Below are positions 8,339-17,384 of a DNA stretch of 30,895 nt, in pieces. Numbering within the stretch: the first letter of the stretch is position 1; each line of letters opens with the position of its first letter. The DNA is from Chrysochromulina tobinii (lineage: Eukaryota; Haptophyta; Prymnesiales; Chrysochromulinaceae), in assembly GCA_001275005.1 (NCBI GenBank), contig JWZX01000899.1, positions 1 through 30,895 of the forward strand, given 5' to 3'. A program made the position numbers and the translations under genes. Under the pieces are notes generated by a model, which ran no database searches, was not told the origin of the DNA, and saw only the letters and a list, made by a program, of their open reading frames with translations.

Positions 8339-9748
8339 ATGGTCTTCATCCTGGACGATCCACAGCAATCTCTGCCGCATTATCCACAGCAAAGTCCAGA
8401 TCAAGTCCTCGACGCGCTCGAGCAGACCTCCAAAGAGCTGGGCCGAAGCGGCTCGACGGACTCAAAGCCGAAGCCGCCAAAGCCCGGTCGCGGTGATATT
8501 GCTCCGCCGCCGCAGCAGCAGCGAGACTCGCGCCTCCCCAAGCGCGATAGCACGAAGATGCATATGGACAAGTCCATGTTCAAGTCGTTCGACACGAATG
8601 GCGATGGCTACGTAAGCATGGAAGAGCTCGATCAGAACATAAAGCTCATTGGCCAACGCCGGCTGCTACCGGAGCCTCACGGGCCGTGGGCCAGGCGCCC
8701 ATGGCTTCAAGGCACGCCGTCAAAGTGTTCAAATGAGAAGCTGGCCAACTGGCTGTGCCCCGCGAGTGCACGGCTCTCGCCACGCGCCCTCTGCGATGCC
8801 CGCATCAAGTGGCGCGAGGCCCAGGTGCGCAGCTGGGTTATGACCCACTGCCCCGCTATGGTCATATCAGCCAAAGCGAAGAAGAACATACCGCCGGAAC
8901 GCCTAGAAGTGTTGCGCCGGGCTTTTGACCTCATGGATGCAGACGGGTCCGGTCGGATTGATTTCAAGGAGATGGCCGCCTCGATGCGAGCGCTGGGCTT
9001 CAACGATTCCGAGATTCGACAGACGATCAAGTCAGGCGACGTTGACGGTGATGGCGAGCTGGACTTCAATGAGTACCTCAGGCTCATAGACATCAGCGCG
9101 CGCTCCTCCACATCATCGAACCCTGAACGCGACTCGTTTCCGTTTGCGTTAGTCGCCGAGTCGATCCGCATCTCGCGCCTCGTCGATAGCTACTCTCCAG
9201 CAATTCGAGAGGCGCTTCCGCCCTTTCCCCAGCCCGTGCGGCCACCCGTCATTGGCCGAGCAAAATCAAGCAAAATCGATCTCGACGAAGGGCCCAACGC
9301 CCCGCCGATCCAGCAACAGATCGCGGCGGCGCTTCGCCAGAACGCGGCGAGGGTGCTCGACCTTTTCCGCCAGTGGGATGCCGATGGCGACGGCGAGGTG
9401 AGCAAGAAGGAGTTTCGCAAGGCTATGCCTGCCATCGGTCTCGATGTGTCCGTCCAGGAGGTGGATGCCCTCTTTGACAGCTGGGACCAGGACGGAGGTG
9501 GCGTACTCAACTTCAAGGAGCTAAGCAAGGTCCTGAGGAGCCCACCGCCGCCGCCCGCCATCGCAGCCGTTGCGATCGCGGCAGCAGCGACCACGAGACC
9601 GACACGAGGACTCGGCGTGACCACGCCACGTCTCGGTGTGACCGTAGCGGAGCCTGCGAGTCCTCGGTCGCCGCCGGCGACCTCGCATGGGCGCCGCCCG
9701 CGTCGACAGGGTGGGGGCCATCCAGCTCGCATATTATCATCGCGTTGA
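8339..9748 (+). CDS. EF-hand calcium-binding protein with five EF loops
   Basis: About 469 residues from the Met at 8339. The frame is open back to 8201, but third positions there are mixed, unlike the rest, so the downstream Met is preferred. Canonical calcium loops lie at about residues 85 (DTNGDGYVSMEE), 200 (DADGSGRIDFKE), 234 (DVDGDGELDFNE), 347 (DADGDGEVSKKE) and 383 (DQDGGGVLNFKE). Loops 2 and 3 form a centrin-like pair (MRALGF between them); 4 and 5 form another pair; loop 1 has no visible partner. The N-terminus is Gln/Pro/Lys-rich, the C-terminus Ala/Thr/Arg-rich. The 110 residues between loops 1 and 2 are poorly structured, and an in-frame intron near 8686-8832 cannot be excluded. 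A calcium sensor or cytoskeletal role is inferred. Confidence 0.82.
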   Translation: MVFILDDPQQSLPHYPQQSPDQVLDALEQTSKELGRSGSTDSKPKPPKPGRGDIAPPPQQQRDSRLPKRDSTKMHMDKSMFKSFDTNGDGYVSMEELDQNIKLIGQRRLLPEPHGPWARRPWLQGTPSKCSNEKLANWLCPASARLSPRALCDARIKWREAQVRSWVMTHCPAMVISAKAKKNIPPERLEVLRRAFDLMDADGSGRIDFKEMAASMRALGFNDSEIRQTIKSGDVDGDGELDFNEYLRLIDISARSSTSSNPERDSFPFALVAESIRISRLVDSYSPAIREALPPFPQPVRPPVIGRAKSSKIDLDEGPNAPPIQQQIAAALRQNAARVLDLFRQWDADGDGEVSKKEFRKAMPAIGLDVSVQEVDALFDSWDQDGGGVLNFKELSKVLRSPPPPPAIAAVAIAAAATTRPTRGLGVTTPRLGVTVAEPASPRSPPATSHGRRPRRQGGGHPARILSSR

Positions 9749-10696
9749 CACCCCCATACGCCGCGTATGCCGTTCGGCTTTACGGGAACAGCTGATCTCG
9801 CGGGCGTCATTGCGTGCGGCGGAGATCCACGTGCCACGCGCTGCCCGCGCGGCGGCGGCGCCCGGGCTCAGGGTTCGCGGTTGGGTGGAACGGCTTCGTA
9901 GCGAGGCGAGCAGTACAGCTGTTGTGTAGTACCGAACCGAACGGAAAGCCGATCGGTCGACTACCGTTTTAGAAATTTGAATGTCCGCGGCCGCGCGACC
10001 GCCGTGGTCGGCCGTAGGCGAAGCCCGCCGTTCGGTAGGTTTGAGCGTCGGCGAACGAAAACTGGCTCCATTCAGTTTTCACCGCGCCGGCATTGACCCG
10101 CCGTTCGTGAGGACTCGACCGGACCGGCCGCGCGGGCGGCCGCGGCGGGTCTGGCGCGCCCGCGGCTTACCGGCTTTGACAATCCGCTTTGCGGCATTTT
10201 AGCGGCATTGCGGGTTTGTCCGCGGGAGAGAACCCGGGGCGGCAAGGTTGCGGCAAGGGGGCGCATTCCTCAATGCGAACGCCGCCACGAACGTGGAACG
10301 AGCACTCGAGTCTGCACCTTTGACTCCTTTGGCCAGCCCTTGAATTACCCTTACGCCCTTAACCAATTGATTCTTTTGAATGTGCTGCTATTCTGAATGC
10401 TTGAATCGGGGGAATTACTAACGGGGTATCAGGGTCGGACCGGCCCACGCCACCGCACGCCGATCGCGCGAGCTTCGCTCATCATTGGAGGGTGGACAAG
10501 CTCGGTCGACAGGGCGGCGACACGCGGGCCCATATCTGACTCACAGAAGCGACCAAGAGACGACCGCCACGCTTCACGCATCTCTGCGAGCGCACCAAGA
10601 TTCTCTGGGGAATGACGAACAGATTCTCCGGGGATGAGTAGGCTTCGTCCTCGTGTTCGCTGCGAAGATCGGCATGGATGCGGCTCGCTACTATTC
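9749..10696. other. Long intergenic region, no gene seen
   Basis: About 950 bases between the convergent EF-hand and ARL6 genes. The left two thirds is very GC-rich (CG-rich blocks near 10120-10180), and 10310-10430 is AT-richer. No domain, RNA gene or clear repeat was recognised. Small open frames on both strands look like chance products of GC-rich sequence. Confidence 0.5.
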
Positions 10697-11458
10697 TCAT
10701 TTGCGCCAAGCTCGTTGCATCTGATCGGCCAGCCACGCAATCCCGGCATCGATGCCCTCACCGGTTAGCGCGTTGCTTGCCGCTGCGCACGCACAGGAGC
10801 GACGTCATGAGAACACGCGAATTGAGTGGAGAGCTTCGCTTGTGCGAGGAGCTCGAGGCTCCGCCAGCGACCGCGCGCACCGATGTGCCACGGCTTATCC
10901 GTGATCCGATCGAGCTCGAGGAGCGACACGCATTCCACGGGCTGCTTCGCCGTCGGTAGGTCCATCTTGTTGGCGAAGAAGAGCAGCGGCACTGAGCGGA
11001 GGTCCTGATGCTGCAGCATCTGCTCAAGCTCGTCCTTGGCTACGCACATGCGGAGCGCGTCGGTCGAATCGATGCAGAAAATGATGCCACCCACATCTTT
11101 ATAGTAGTGCTCCCAGAGATTTCGATACCTCCCCTGCCCCGACATGTCAAAGATTGTGAAGTAGAGGCCGCTTTTCTGGAACTCTTCGACATTGAAGCCC
11201 ACGGTGGGCACAATCTCCTGGGTCACCGCCTGAGCAAAATCCGAGCCCAGGGCACAATCGCAGTGAGCGCCGATGGCGTGAGCAGCAACTGAGCCCCGCA
11301 GGTCAGGGCCGCAACGCACGCGTGCGCACCTTCTTTGGCTTCAGGTGCGCAATGATTGTGGTCTTACCACTATTGTCAAGCCCAACGCAGACTATCCGCA
11401 CCTTTTTGCTGTTACTGCTTAGGCCGAGCGAGCTTAAGAGCATCTTGAAGAGACCCAT
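10697..11458 (-). CDS. ARL6: ARL6 / BBS3 small GTPase (three exons)
   Basis: 187 residues from exons 11458-11330, 11229-10881 and 10782-10697, about the length of animal ARL6. It starts [13 protein letters not shown], the amphipathic N-terminal helix. Guanine-nucleotide motifs are GLDNSGKT (26-33), switch I Thr52 in IVPTVGF, DMSGQ (71-75) and NKMD (130-133). The stretch [17 protein letters not shown] and LKP after the P-loop are typical of ARL6 rather than of ARF1 or other ARLs, and the last exon gives the expected [16 protein letters not shown] ending. ARL6-GTP recruits the BBSome coat to membranes for cargo traffic into cilia, so the organism probably builds flagella. The start is 176 bases from the divergent RRM gene. 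Confidence 0.93.
10783..10880 (-). other. ARL6 intron 2 (98 bases, phase 1)
   Basis: The exon ends CACATCG, donor GTGCGC; the acceptor is GTGCGTGCGCAG followed by CGGCAAGC. Removal changes the sequence after DKPWHI to [10 protein letters not shown], which matches the conserved ARL6 C-terminus. Reading through gives an unrelated Arg/Ser-rich tail. Confidence 0.9.
11230..11329 (-). other. ARL6 intron 1 (100 bases, phase 0)
   Basis: The exon ends AAGCCAAAGAAG, donor GTGCGC; the acceptor is TTTTGCTCAG followed by GCGGTGACC. Joining gives [17 protein letters not shown], with the spacing between P-loop and switch I expected for ARL6. Confidence 0.92.
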
Positions 11459-11634
11459 GGCGGCGCTGGCTTGTCGGCGTTGGCGCTGCTGGTGAAAGCG
11501 AAGGTCGTCAGCGGCAGAAACTTTACCGGCAAGTCTCTGTGGAATCACAGAAGTGCCTGGTTCGTTCGTTCATCTCAGAAGCATAGAGACTACTGTGACC
11601 AATCGACAACCTGAAACAACTCCTGAAACGTCGT
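11459..11634. promoter_or_regulatory. Putative bidirectional promoter, ARL6 / RRM gene
   Basis: 176 bases separate the divergent starts. Both 5' UTRs and core promoters must fit here if the start choices are right. No TATA-like box is evident. Confidence 0.45.
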
Positions 11635-12753
11635 GTGGTCTCGACATCCCTCGTCGCCATGCTGGGTGGTGTGGCCTCTCTGCGGCCGGTGCTGTCGATG
11701 ATGATGATGGTGATCCCGCGGCCCGAACGCAGCGCACAGCGACGTGCGGTGGCGCCCGAGTTTCGTGAGGACTTTGCCAACACACGGTGCTTTGTTGAGA
11801 ACTTGAGTAAAAACACGGATTGGGCCGCGCTGAAAGATCACTTCAAGGCGGAAGGATATCCCGTCATTTATGCGTCGGTCTCCACCGACCGCGATGGGAG
11901 TTCCAAAGGCTGTGGCATCGTCCAGTTCGAAACCGTGCATGCAGCTCAGCACGCCATCGACTTCATGAAAGGCACGCTCCTTGATGGCCAAGACATCAAC
12001 ATCAGACCCGATTTCCAAGAGCAGAGCCGCCGAACGGCGGCGGGACCAAACGACGACCATTTCGAGAGCCGTGGCGGTCTTGGCAGGCGCGACAGGCGCG
12101 ACGATACTGGCGCCAGCAGCCGCAGCAGGCTGGGCGGGTTCTCGCGCGCAGCTGGAGACACGGCGCCAGTGGACATACCACTCGTCGAGTCGTTACTATC
12201 TGAGCGAACGGAGCTGCGCAAGCGGCGCGACTTCGACGGCGCGGACGCCATCCGGGAGGAGCTGCGGCGAATGGGCATCGGTGTCGACGATAAGGCGAGG
12301 ACGTGGGTTGCGATGGGCCGCGGTGGCAGTGGAGCGCCAGATGGTGACGACGCGAACGGCCGTAAAGGTCGGGCTGAGAGGTCTGAGGACGAGCGCGACG
12401 CGCAGCCGTGGATGAGCAAGCCGTGGACGAGGGTTGAAGGAACGGATGACGGGCGTGAGGTCGACGAGGCAGAGGTGCTCCTCCGGCTGGCTGCTCGGGA
12501 CGACGCGCGTGAGCGCCGCGATTTCGTCGGCGCGGACTCGATCCTTGAGGAGCTCATTCGCATGGGCGTGGGCGTGGATGATGCGCGGCGTCAGCGCTGC
12601 TGGTGGCTTGGACGGCGTGCTGACGGCCGAGAGCAGGACCAGATCGGCACAGGCGCCGCCCCAGGCCGGCGGAAGTGGTACCGAGGGGCCGAGGATGGCG
12701 GCGGTGCCGAGGGCTCCGGGGACGGGCGACGCAAGACACAGAGGCGCATGTGA
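11635..12753 (+). CDS. RRM RNA-binding protein with two CysRS-tail-like repeats
   Basis: 372 residues. The first 45 (MVSTSLVAMLGGVASLRP, basic, no acid until the RRM) could be an organelle-targeting peptide. One RRM lies at about 51-126, with RNP2 CFVENL and RNP1 SKGCGIVQF; it probably binds RNA. After an Arg/Gly/Ser-rich linker come two copies (about 184-228 and 280-326) of a motif R-x-x-RDFxGADxIxEELxRMGxGVDD, then a Trp. The motif resembles the C-terminal tail of cysteinyl-tRNA synthetase (RkxkDwaxADxIRdeLxxxGIxlxD). The C-terminus is Arg/Gly-rich and basic. The exact role is unknown; RNA processing or organelle translation is possible. Confidence 0.8.
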   Translation: MVSTSLVAMLGGVASLRPVLSMMMMVIPRPERSAQRRAVAPEFREDFANTRCFVENLSKNTDWAALKDHFKAEGYPVIYASVSTDRDGSSKGCGIVQFETVHAAQHAIDFMKGTLLDGQDINIRPDFQEQSRRTAAGPNDDHFESRGGLGRRDRRDDTGASSRSRLGGFSRAAGDTAPVDIPLVESLLSERTELRKRRDFDGADAIREELRRMGIGVDDKARTWVAMGRGGSGAPDGDDANGRKGRAERSEDERDAQPWMSKPWTRVEGTDDGREVDEAEVLLRLAARDDARERRDFVGADSILEELIRMGVGVDDARRQRCWWLGRRADGREQDQIGTGAAPGRRKWYRGAEDGGGAEGSGDGRRKTQRRM

Positions 12754-13265
12754 ACAGATGCGTCTGTGAACAGAGGCGACGCACGAAGTTCCCTTGTTCC
12801 TATCGCTTTGATCTGCTCACACAGCGCGGGCCGCGGGGCGCGGTGGGGCGGAGCAAGTCGGACGTGAGGGCAGGCGTCGGAATGTAGGCGAGGGACCACG
12901 TGGCAGAGGTGCGTTCAGTGTGTTAGCATTTCATGTGGTTCACGTTCACGTTCACGTTAACGTTAAATTGCCCTGAGTACTCCCCTCTCCCCTCTCGGCA
13001 ATGGTGGTGGTGTCTGGTGATCGATTCTCTTGTCGCGATTCTCACTCGAATGCCCTGAGAATATCCGGAACGCCGTTCACTCCAGGCGAAACTGGAATCG
13101 TTTAAACCCAAATCAAAAAGACTCAAAAAACAAAAACAGCAAAACACACCTACATCGCCTGTGAACCTGTCTCCGATGACCTCCGAAGTTGTTCGCCGGG
13201 ACTCCCGAAGGAAGAGAAGAATCACGAAGGATTCAGTCCGTGTTCTCCAGGACCGGTGCCGCCGA
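12754..13265. other. Intergenic region with a short TTCACG tandem repeat
   Basis: About 510 bases between two plus-strand genes. It holds three perfect and one altered copy of TTCACG at 12939-12962, and an A-rich segment near 13105-13150. The right end is the probable 5' flank of the next gene. No gene was recognised. Confidence 0.5.
12939..12962 (+). repeat. Hexamer tandem repeat TTCACG
   Basis: Three exact TTCACG units are followed by TTAACG and then TTAAAT. It is a short microsatellite with no known function. Confidence 0.8.
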
Positions 13266-13864
13266 ATGCAGAAGCTCCTGATCACACTGCTGCACATTGC
13301 GTCTTGGGCGGGCAGCGCGTACGCGCATCGCCCTCCTCTGGGTGCCACCTACCGCCGGACGGTTTCGCTGCCTGTTATTGGGACCCAGACAGTGGTGCGT
13401 TTGGCCCAAATCGCCCAAACGCAAGCCTGACCTGCTCATGGCCCTTGAGTGGACCACTTCGGCGTCGCTCACCGTGTGTAGCTCCCTTCCTTGCGCAGCA
13501 ACTTACCATCCTCACTCGAAATATGGCGAGGCTGCAGCTTCAAGGACGTCTCCAACTTGATGAGCCTGTGGAGTATGACATCACAGACGAGGGCAAGCTG
13601 AGCTTCGCCCTTACCAACAGCACGAAGCAGCTGCTTCGCCGCTTTCGCACATCGCTTGACGCCGCTGCCTACGACATGTCGGACGACACTGCCCATGTTG
13701 TCGTATGGCCGCCTCTGCCCCTCTCCGTCACTATCAAGCTCCAGCGCGTCCCGAGTAGGGAGCCCAGCAAACTCGCCGCAGCATTGGAGGGCGCCCGCAT
13801 GCCCACCTTCATCCAGGGTTTATGGTCGCAGAAGCAAAAGGGTTCAGAAACGTCTGCCGCGTGA
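13266..13864 (+). CDS. Small secreted or ER-targeted protein, unknown (two exons)
   Basis: 164 residues from exons 13266-13394 and 13499-13864. The first exon encodes a good signal peptide (MQKLLITLLHIASWAGSAYA) with an Ala-x-Ala cleavage site. Joining gives LPVIGTQTVQLTILTRN. The mature part has alternating hydrophobic residues (ARLQLQGRLQLDEPVEYDI, KLSFALTNSTKQLLRRF, AHVVVWPPLPLSVTIKLQRV), suggesting a beta-rich, barrel-like fold. I do not recognise the family. In a secondary-plastid alga a signal peptide can also be the first half of a plastid-targeting signal. An alternative is a single open frame from 13256 with no signal peptide and a Cys/Pro-rich start, which looks less natural. The 3' end faces the helicase gene. 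Confidence 0.62.
13395..13498 (+). other. Predicted intron of the small secreted protein gene (104 bases, phase 0)
   Basis: Donor GTGCGT after ACAGTG, acceptor CCTTGCGCAG before CAACTTACC. The donor and acceptor match the style of the ARL6 and PRP4 introns in this window, and removal joins a signal peptide to the beta-rich domain in frame. Confidence 0.65.
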
Positions 13865-14080
13865 GCTCTCTAGCGAATGGCCACGCGGCGCTGCACAACT
13901 ATGCTCTCTCAGCGTCCTGATCCGACCAGACATTGGGGTCTTGTCAGGGCGGTCACGTAAGTCGTAACGGTACAAGGTAATGCGCGTATAGGAAATACGC
14001 TATACGGACAAATTTTACCGGTACTAGATCGGAACATGCATGTCGAGTGTCCTTGTTGCCGATCAATCATCCCGCGGTGA

Positions 14081-15718
14081 TCACTCATCCCGGCGCCACG
14101 CGCGCCGGGCACCTCGAGGTTCGCCCTCCTCCTCCTCCTCCTCCTCCTCCTTCTCCTCCTCCTCCTCCTGCGCTCTGCGCGCTCGCTTCTTGATCCCGAG
14201 CTTGAAGGAGCGCTTGCGGGAGAAGAGATGCTCCACCTCCTCTCCCGCCGTGAGCGCGTCCCGCAGACCTTCAACGAGATGAGATCGGTCCTCCGTATAG
14301 AGGGTGGTGGAGACGCCAGACCGGCCGGCACGTGCTGTGCGCCCGACGCGGTGGATGAACTCGACCGCGTTCGTGGCCACGTCGAACTGCACGACGTGCG
14401 CCACACCCACGAAGTCCAACCCCCGAGCGGCGAGTCCCGTGCATACAAGGACCCGCAGCCGTCCGTCGCCCACGATCGGCTCGTCGGCGATGCTGCCCTC
14501 TCCGAAGCGTTGGAGCAGGAGCCCGCGCTGCGGCACGGCGAGCTCGGCATGGAACAGGGCCGCCTCGCCCGGGCCCACCTCCCCCGCGACCTCCTCGAAC
14601 GCCTCCTTTGCCGTCTGCAGCGTGTTCGCAAAGACGAGCACGCGCCCCGCCGGCCCGTGGCGCACGGCCTGACGCAGCGCTTCGCCACGCTGCGCCGCGT
14701 CGACCTTGATGAAGTAGTGCGAGATCTCGTGCTTGTTCCTGTGCACTTGCGCGGCGCGGTGCCACCTCGCAAGCGGAAAGAGCCGTTTCACGTGCTCCTC
14801 GATGTTTCGCGTGCCCGCGTTGGGCATTGTCGCGCCCACGAGCAAGAATTGCTTCGATGCGTACACACGGTGCCGCGCGGCGCGCGCCTCGGCGCCGTGC
14901 CGCCCGCGCGGCCCGCCCTTCCATCCGCCGCCGCCCTCGCCGCCGCTGCTCAGCGCCTCCTCCTTGGCGCTGCGCTTCACCAAGGAGATGAGCTGCTCAA
15001 TAGGGTACGTCGAGCGCGCGGCGGGTTTAAACGAGCCCGCGAGCAGTGCGTCGGCCTCATCGAGAACAACTGTGCGCAGCCGCTCGGGCCCCAACCCAAT
15101 ATTGAGCGCGACGGCCGGCGTTGAAATCAAGATCGTCGCGTCCGTGTCCGCGTCCGTCTCCGACACGAGCGACGACGCACTCAGCCGACGGCGCTCGTCG
15201 GCAGGCAGCGAGGCAAGGAGCCCGGCGAAGACGGAGAGCACTTGCGCGCACAGGTCTCGGTTGGGAACGAGCACGAGGACTTGATCTGCCTGCCCTCGCA
15301 GCCGGCGCGGGCGCTCGACCGCCGCCTCGTCCTTCGCCTCCTCGATCTCTGCCGCCTCCTCGATCCTCGCCCCTCGGTCCAGCAGCCGGTGCAAGATCGG
15401 CAGCGCGTAAGCCAGCGTCTTACCGCTGCCGGTCTCGCTGAGCAGCACTGCATCGCCGCCACTCAGGACCGCTGCAAATGCCGAGCGCTGCACGTCCGTT
15501 GGCTGCTCGATGCCGGCGGCCGAGAGCGCGGGCAACAGCAGGGGCGAGAGCCCGAGCTCGCGAAAGCTGTTGGCCGTGGCTGGCGCCGCACACGCTCGTG
15601 GTGCAGCATGGCGCGCGCGGAGTGCACCGCAATCGACGACGACTCGACGCATCATCAGAGGCGCGAACCATCTGGCCGCGAAGATCAGGGCGCCGTGGCT
15701 CGTGCCCACTGCGCGCAT
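14081..15718 (-). CDS. DEAD-box ATP-dependent RNA helicase, probably organellar
   Basis: 545 residues from the Met at 15718; an upstream Met at 15778 exists. The first 45 residues are rich in Arg/Ala with few acids (MRAVGTSHGALIFAARWFAP), typical of a mitochondrial or plastid presequence. Helicase motifs appear in order: Q motif around Gln77 (PTDVQ), Walker A SETGSGKT (94-101), PNRDL, motif II DEAD (220-223), motif III GAT (295-297, usually SAT), ARGLD (431-435) and HRVGRTAR (456-463). The enzyme unwinds RNA with ATP; rRNA processing or ribosome assembly in an organelle is inferred from the presequence. A basic tail is followed by a run of Glu (14124-14163), coded by a CTC/CCT repeat. Confidence 0.92.
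   Translation of the reverse strand: MRAVGTSHGALIFAARWFAPLMMRRVVVDCGALRARHAAPRACAAPATANSFRELGLSPLLLPALSAAGIEQPTDVQRSAFAAVLSGGDAVLLSETGSGKTLAYALPILHRLLDRGARIEEAAEIEEAKDEAAVERPRRLRGQADQVLVLVPNRDLCAQVLSVFAGLLASLPADERRRLSASSLVSETDADTDATILISTPAVALNIGLGPERLRTVVLDEADALLAGSFKPAARSTYPIEQLISLVKRSAKEEALSSGGEGGGGWKGGPRGRHGAEARAARHRVYASKQFLLVGATMPNAGTRNIEEHVKRLFPLARWHRAAQVHRNKHEISHYFIKVDAAQRGEALRQAVRHGPAGRVLVFANTLQTAKEAFEEVAGEVGPGEAALFHAELAVPQRGLLLQRFGEGSIADEPIVGDGRLRVLVCTGLAARGLDFVGVAHVVQFDVATNAVEFIHRVGRTARAGRSGVSTTLYTEDRSHLVEGLRDALTAGEEVEHLFSRKRSFKLGIKKRARRAQEEEEEKEEEEEEEEGEPRGARRAWRRDE
14124..14168 (-). repeat. CTC/GAG trinucleotide tract coding for poly-Glu
   Basis: Near-perfect CTC repeats on the plus strand encode the acidic Glu-rich tail of the DEAD-box helicase. 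It is expected to vary in length between strains. Confidence 0.8.
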
Positions 15719-15839
15719 TGATGACGTCGAGCCTCGGAACGTGCAAAAGGATTTTTTCTCGCGAAACTTCTTTTCCAATATTCATATTCCGGTGAAGAAC
15801 ATTCGCGGGGGAATTGCGAAGAGTTCACACGTGGCTTCG
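15719..15839. promoter_or_regulatory. Putative bidirectional promoter, helicase / EHD-like GTPase
   Basis: About 121 bases between the preferred starts, with a local drop in GC (T-rich around 15750-15785). It contains TCGCGAAAC. Core elements cannot be named. Confidence 0.45.
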
Positions 15840-17384
15840 ATGAGCGGCTTCCATGGCAGGCTTCCATATGCGCGATTCGCTAGACAACTCCATGCGTCGT
15901 CGTCGGCAGCTCGTCACGTCAAGCATGTCAAGCAGGTTACCGAGCAGCTGCACGAGACTGTGCTCGCACCGCTCAACTCCAGGCTGCACGGCCCGCTGGA
16001 GCGCCGGCCGTTTACAGAGGGCATCCCACTGCCGTCAGTGCTTCTCCTGGGCAACCACTCGTCGGGCAAGTCGTCGTTCATCAACTTCGTGCTTGGGCGC
16101 AATGTCCAGGCGACTGGCGTCGCGCCGACGGACGATGGCTTCACCGTCATCGCACCCGGCGCTGAGGATGCCGACCGCGACGGACCAAGCTTCATCGGCG
16201 ACCCAGGTCTCGGCTTTGCGCCGCTGCGCGTCTTCGGCCCAGCATTCATGAGCCACTTCCACCTCAAGGTTCGGTCGGGCCTCGCTACGCAGCTACTGCT
16301 CATCGATTCGCCGGGCATGATCGACTCTCCCGCTACGTCGGCGAGGCCCGCATTGGGCGTGGATTGGAGTACGACCGAGCGTGGGTACGACTTCCTGCGC
16401 GTGACGCAATGGCTGGCGGAGCACGCGGACGTCATCCTGCTCTTCTTCGACCCCGACAAGCCGGGCACGACGGGCGAGACGCTCCAGTGCCTCACGACGT
16501 CGCTGCGCACGCAGGAGCACAAGCTGCACATCATCATGAACAAGGTGGATCAGTTTGTGCACATTCACGACTTTGCGCGCGCGTACGGTTCCCTCTGCTG
16601 GAATCTATCCAAGGTGATCCCGCGCAAGGACCTGCCACGGATCTACACGATGTACCTGCCACCGAGTGCGCTCAAGGGCGGTGCGGGTGCGCGCGCGTCG
16701 GCGATGCAGCCGGGAGGTGCAGCCGCTTCGTCACTCTCGCATGCACTGGCCGAGCTCAGTTCCACACGCGACGAGGTGCTGCACGCGGTGCGCGCGGCGC
16801 CCGAGCGGCGCGTGGACAATCTGATCACGCGCACGCATGACGCGGCCGCGATGCTGCGCATGCACGCCGTCGTGCTCGAGGAGGCCCGCGCCGCTCTCAT
16901 CCAGTGCCGACGGCAGTATGCGGCCAGCGCGGGCGCATTGCTTGCCGTGGCGCCGGCCGCCGCGTACACGATGCTACACGGCCCGATGAGTGACCTCGCA
17001 CTCGTGCCGCTCAGCAGCGTGTCGGTCGCCGCAGGTTCGGCAGGCCTTTTTCTTGGGCTCGCGGCGCTCGCGGCGCTTCGCGGGCGGGCGGCCTTCCTTG
17101 CCCTGCATGCTCAGCTCGCGAGCGCGGCGGGGCTCGATGAAATTTTCGAGAGACTGCATGCCATCGAAGTGAATGAGGCAGATGAGTTCGCGCTTAGCCT
17201 GTGGCGGCGCGTGAGGCCGCAGCTGCAGAGGGCGATCGCGACGCTTGCCCTCACGGAGCTGGCGCCGCTCTCGTCGGGCGAGCGTTACGATCTGGACAAT
17301 ATCCTGCAGGGCGAGGTACCCAAGCTCAGGCGGCTCACCAGCTCTCATCCAGAGGCAGAGCAGGGCACGGGTCAGATAACGTGA
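15840..17384 (+). CDS. EHD-like dynamin-family GTPase with hydrophobic hairpin
   Basis: 514 residues from the Met at 15840; the frame is open to 15510 but that part overlaps the helicase coding strand. The N-terminus (MSGFHGRLPYARFARQLHAS) is basic and Ser-rich, like a presequence. GTPase motifs: P-loop GNHSSGKSS (71-79), switch I Thr97 in GVAPTDDGFT (EHDs have PEPTTD), DSPG (156-159), RGYDF (181-185) and NKVD (234-237), then YGSLCWNLSKVI as in EHDs. EHD proteins bind membranes, oligomerise and remodel tubules or endosomes using ATP. There is no EH domain; instead two hydrophobic segments (about 362-378 and 387-412) should insert in a membrane. Fission or remodelling of an organelle membrane is inferred. 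Confidence 0.9.
   Translation: MSGFHGRLPYARFARQLHASSSAARHVKHVKQVTEQLHETVLAPLNSRLHGPLERRPFTEGIPLPSVLLLGNHSSGKSSFINFVLGRNVQATGVAPTDDGFTVIAPGAEDADRDGPSFIGDPGLGFAPLRVFGPAFMSHFHLKVRSGLATQLLLIDSPGMIDSPATSARPALGVDWSTTERGYDFLRVTQWLAEHADVILLFFDPDKPGTTGETLQCLTTSLRTQEHKLHIIMNKVDQFVHIHDFARAYGSLCWNLSKVIPRKDLPRIYTMYLPPSALKGGAGARASAMQPGGAAASSLSHALAELSSTRDEVLHAVRAAPERRVDNLITRTHDAAAMLRMHAVVLEEARAALIQCRRQYAASAGALLAVAPAAAYTMLHGPMSDLALVPLSSVSVAAGSAGLFLGLAALAALRGRAAFLALHAQLASAAGLDEIFERLHAIEVNEADEFALSLWRRVRPQLQRAIATLALTELAPLSSGERYDLDNILQGEVPKLRRLTSSHPEAEQGTGQIT

Noticed and set aside
12939-12962. CRISPR or telomere-like array
   Set aside because: Only three to four six-base units with no spacers, and not a known telomere repeat.
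13909-14772. Minus-strand Arg/Ser-rich frame overlapping the helicase
   Set aside because: Frame-shifted reading of the DEAD-box gene; motifs VI and the tail are in the other frame.
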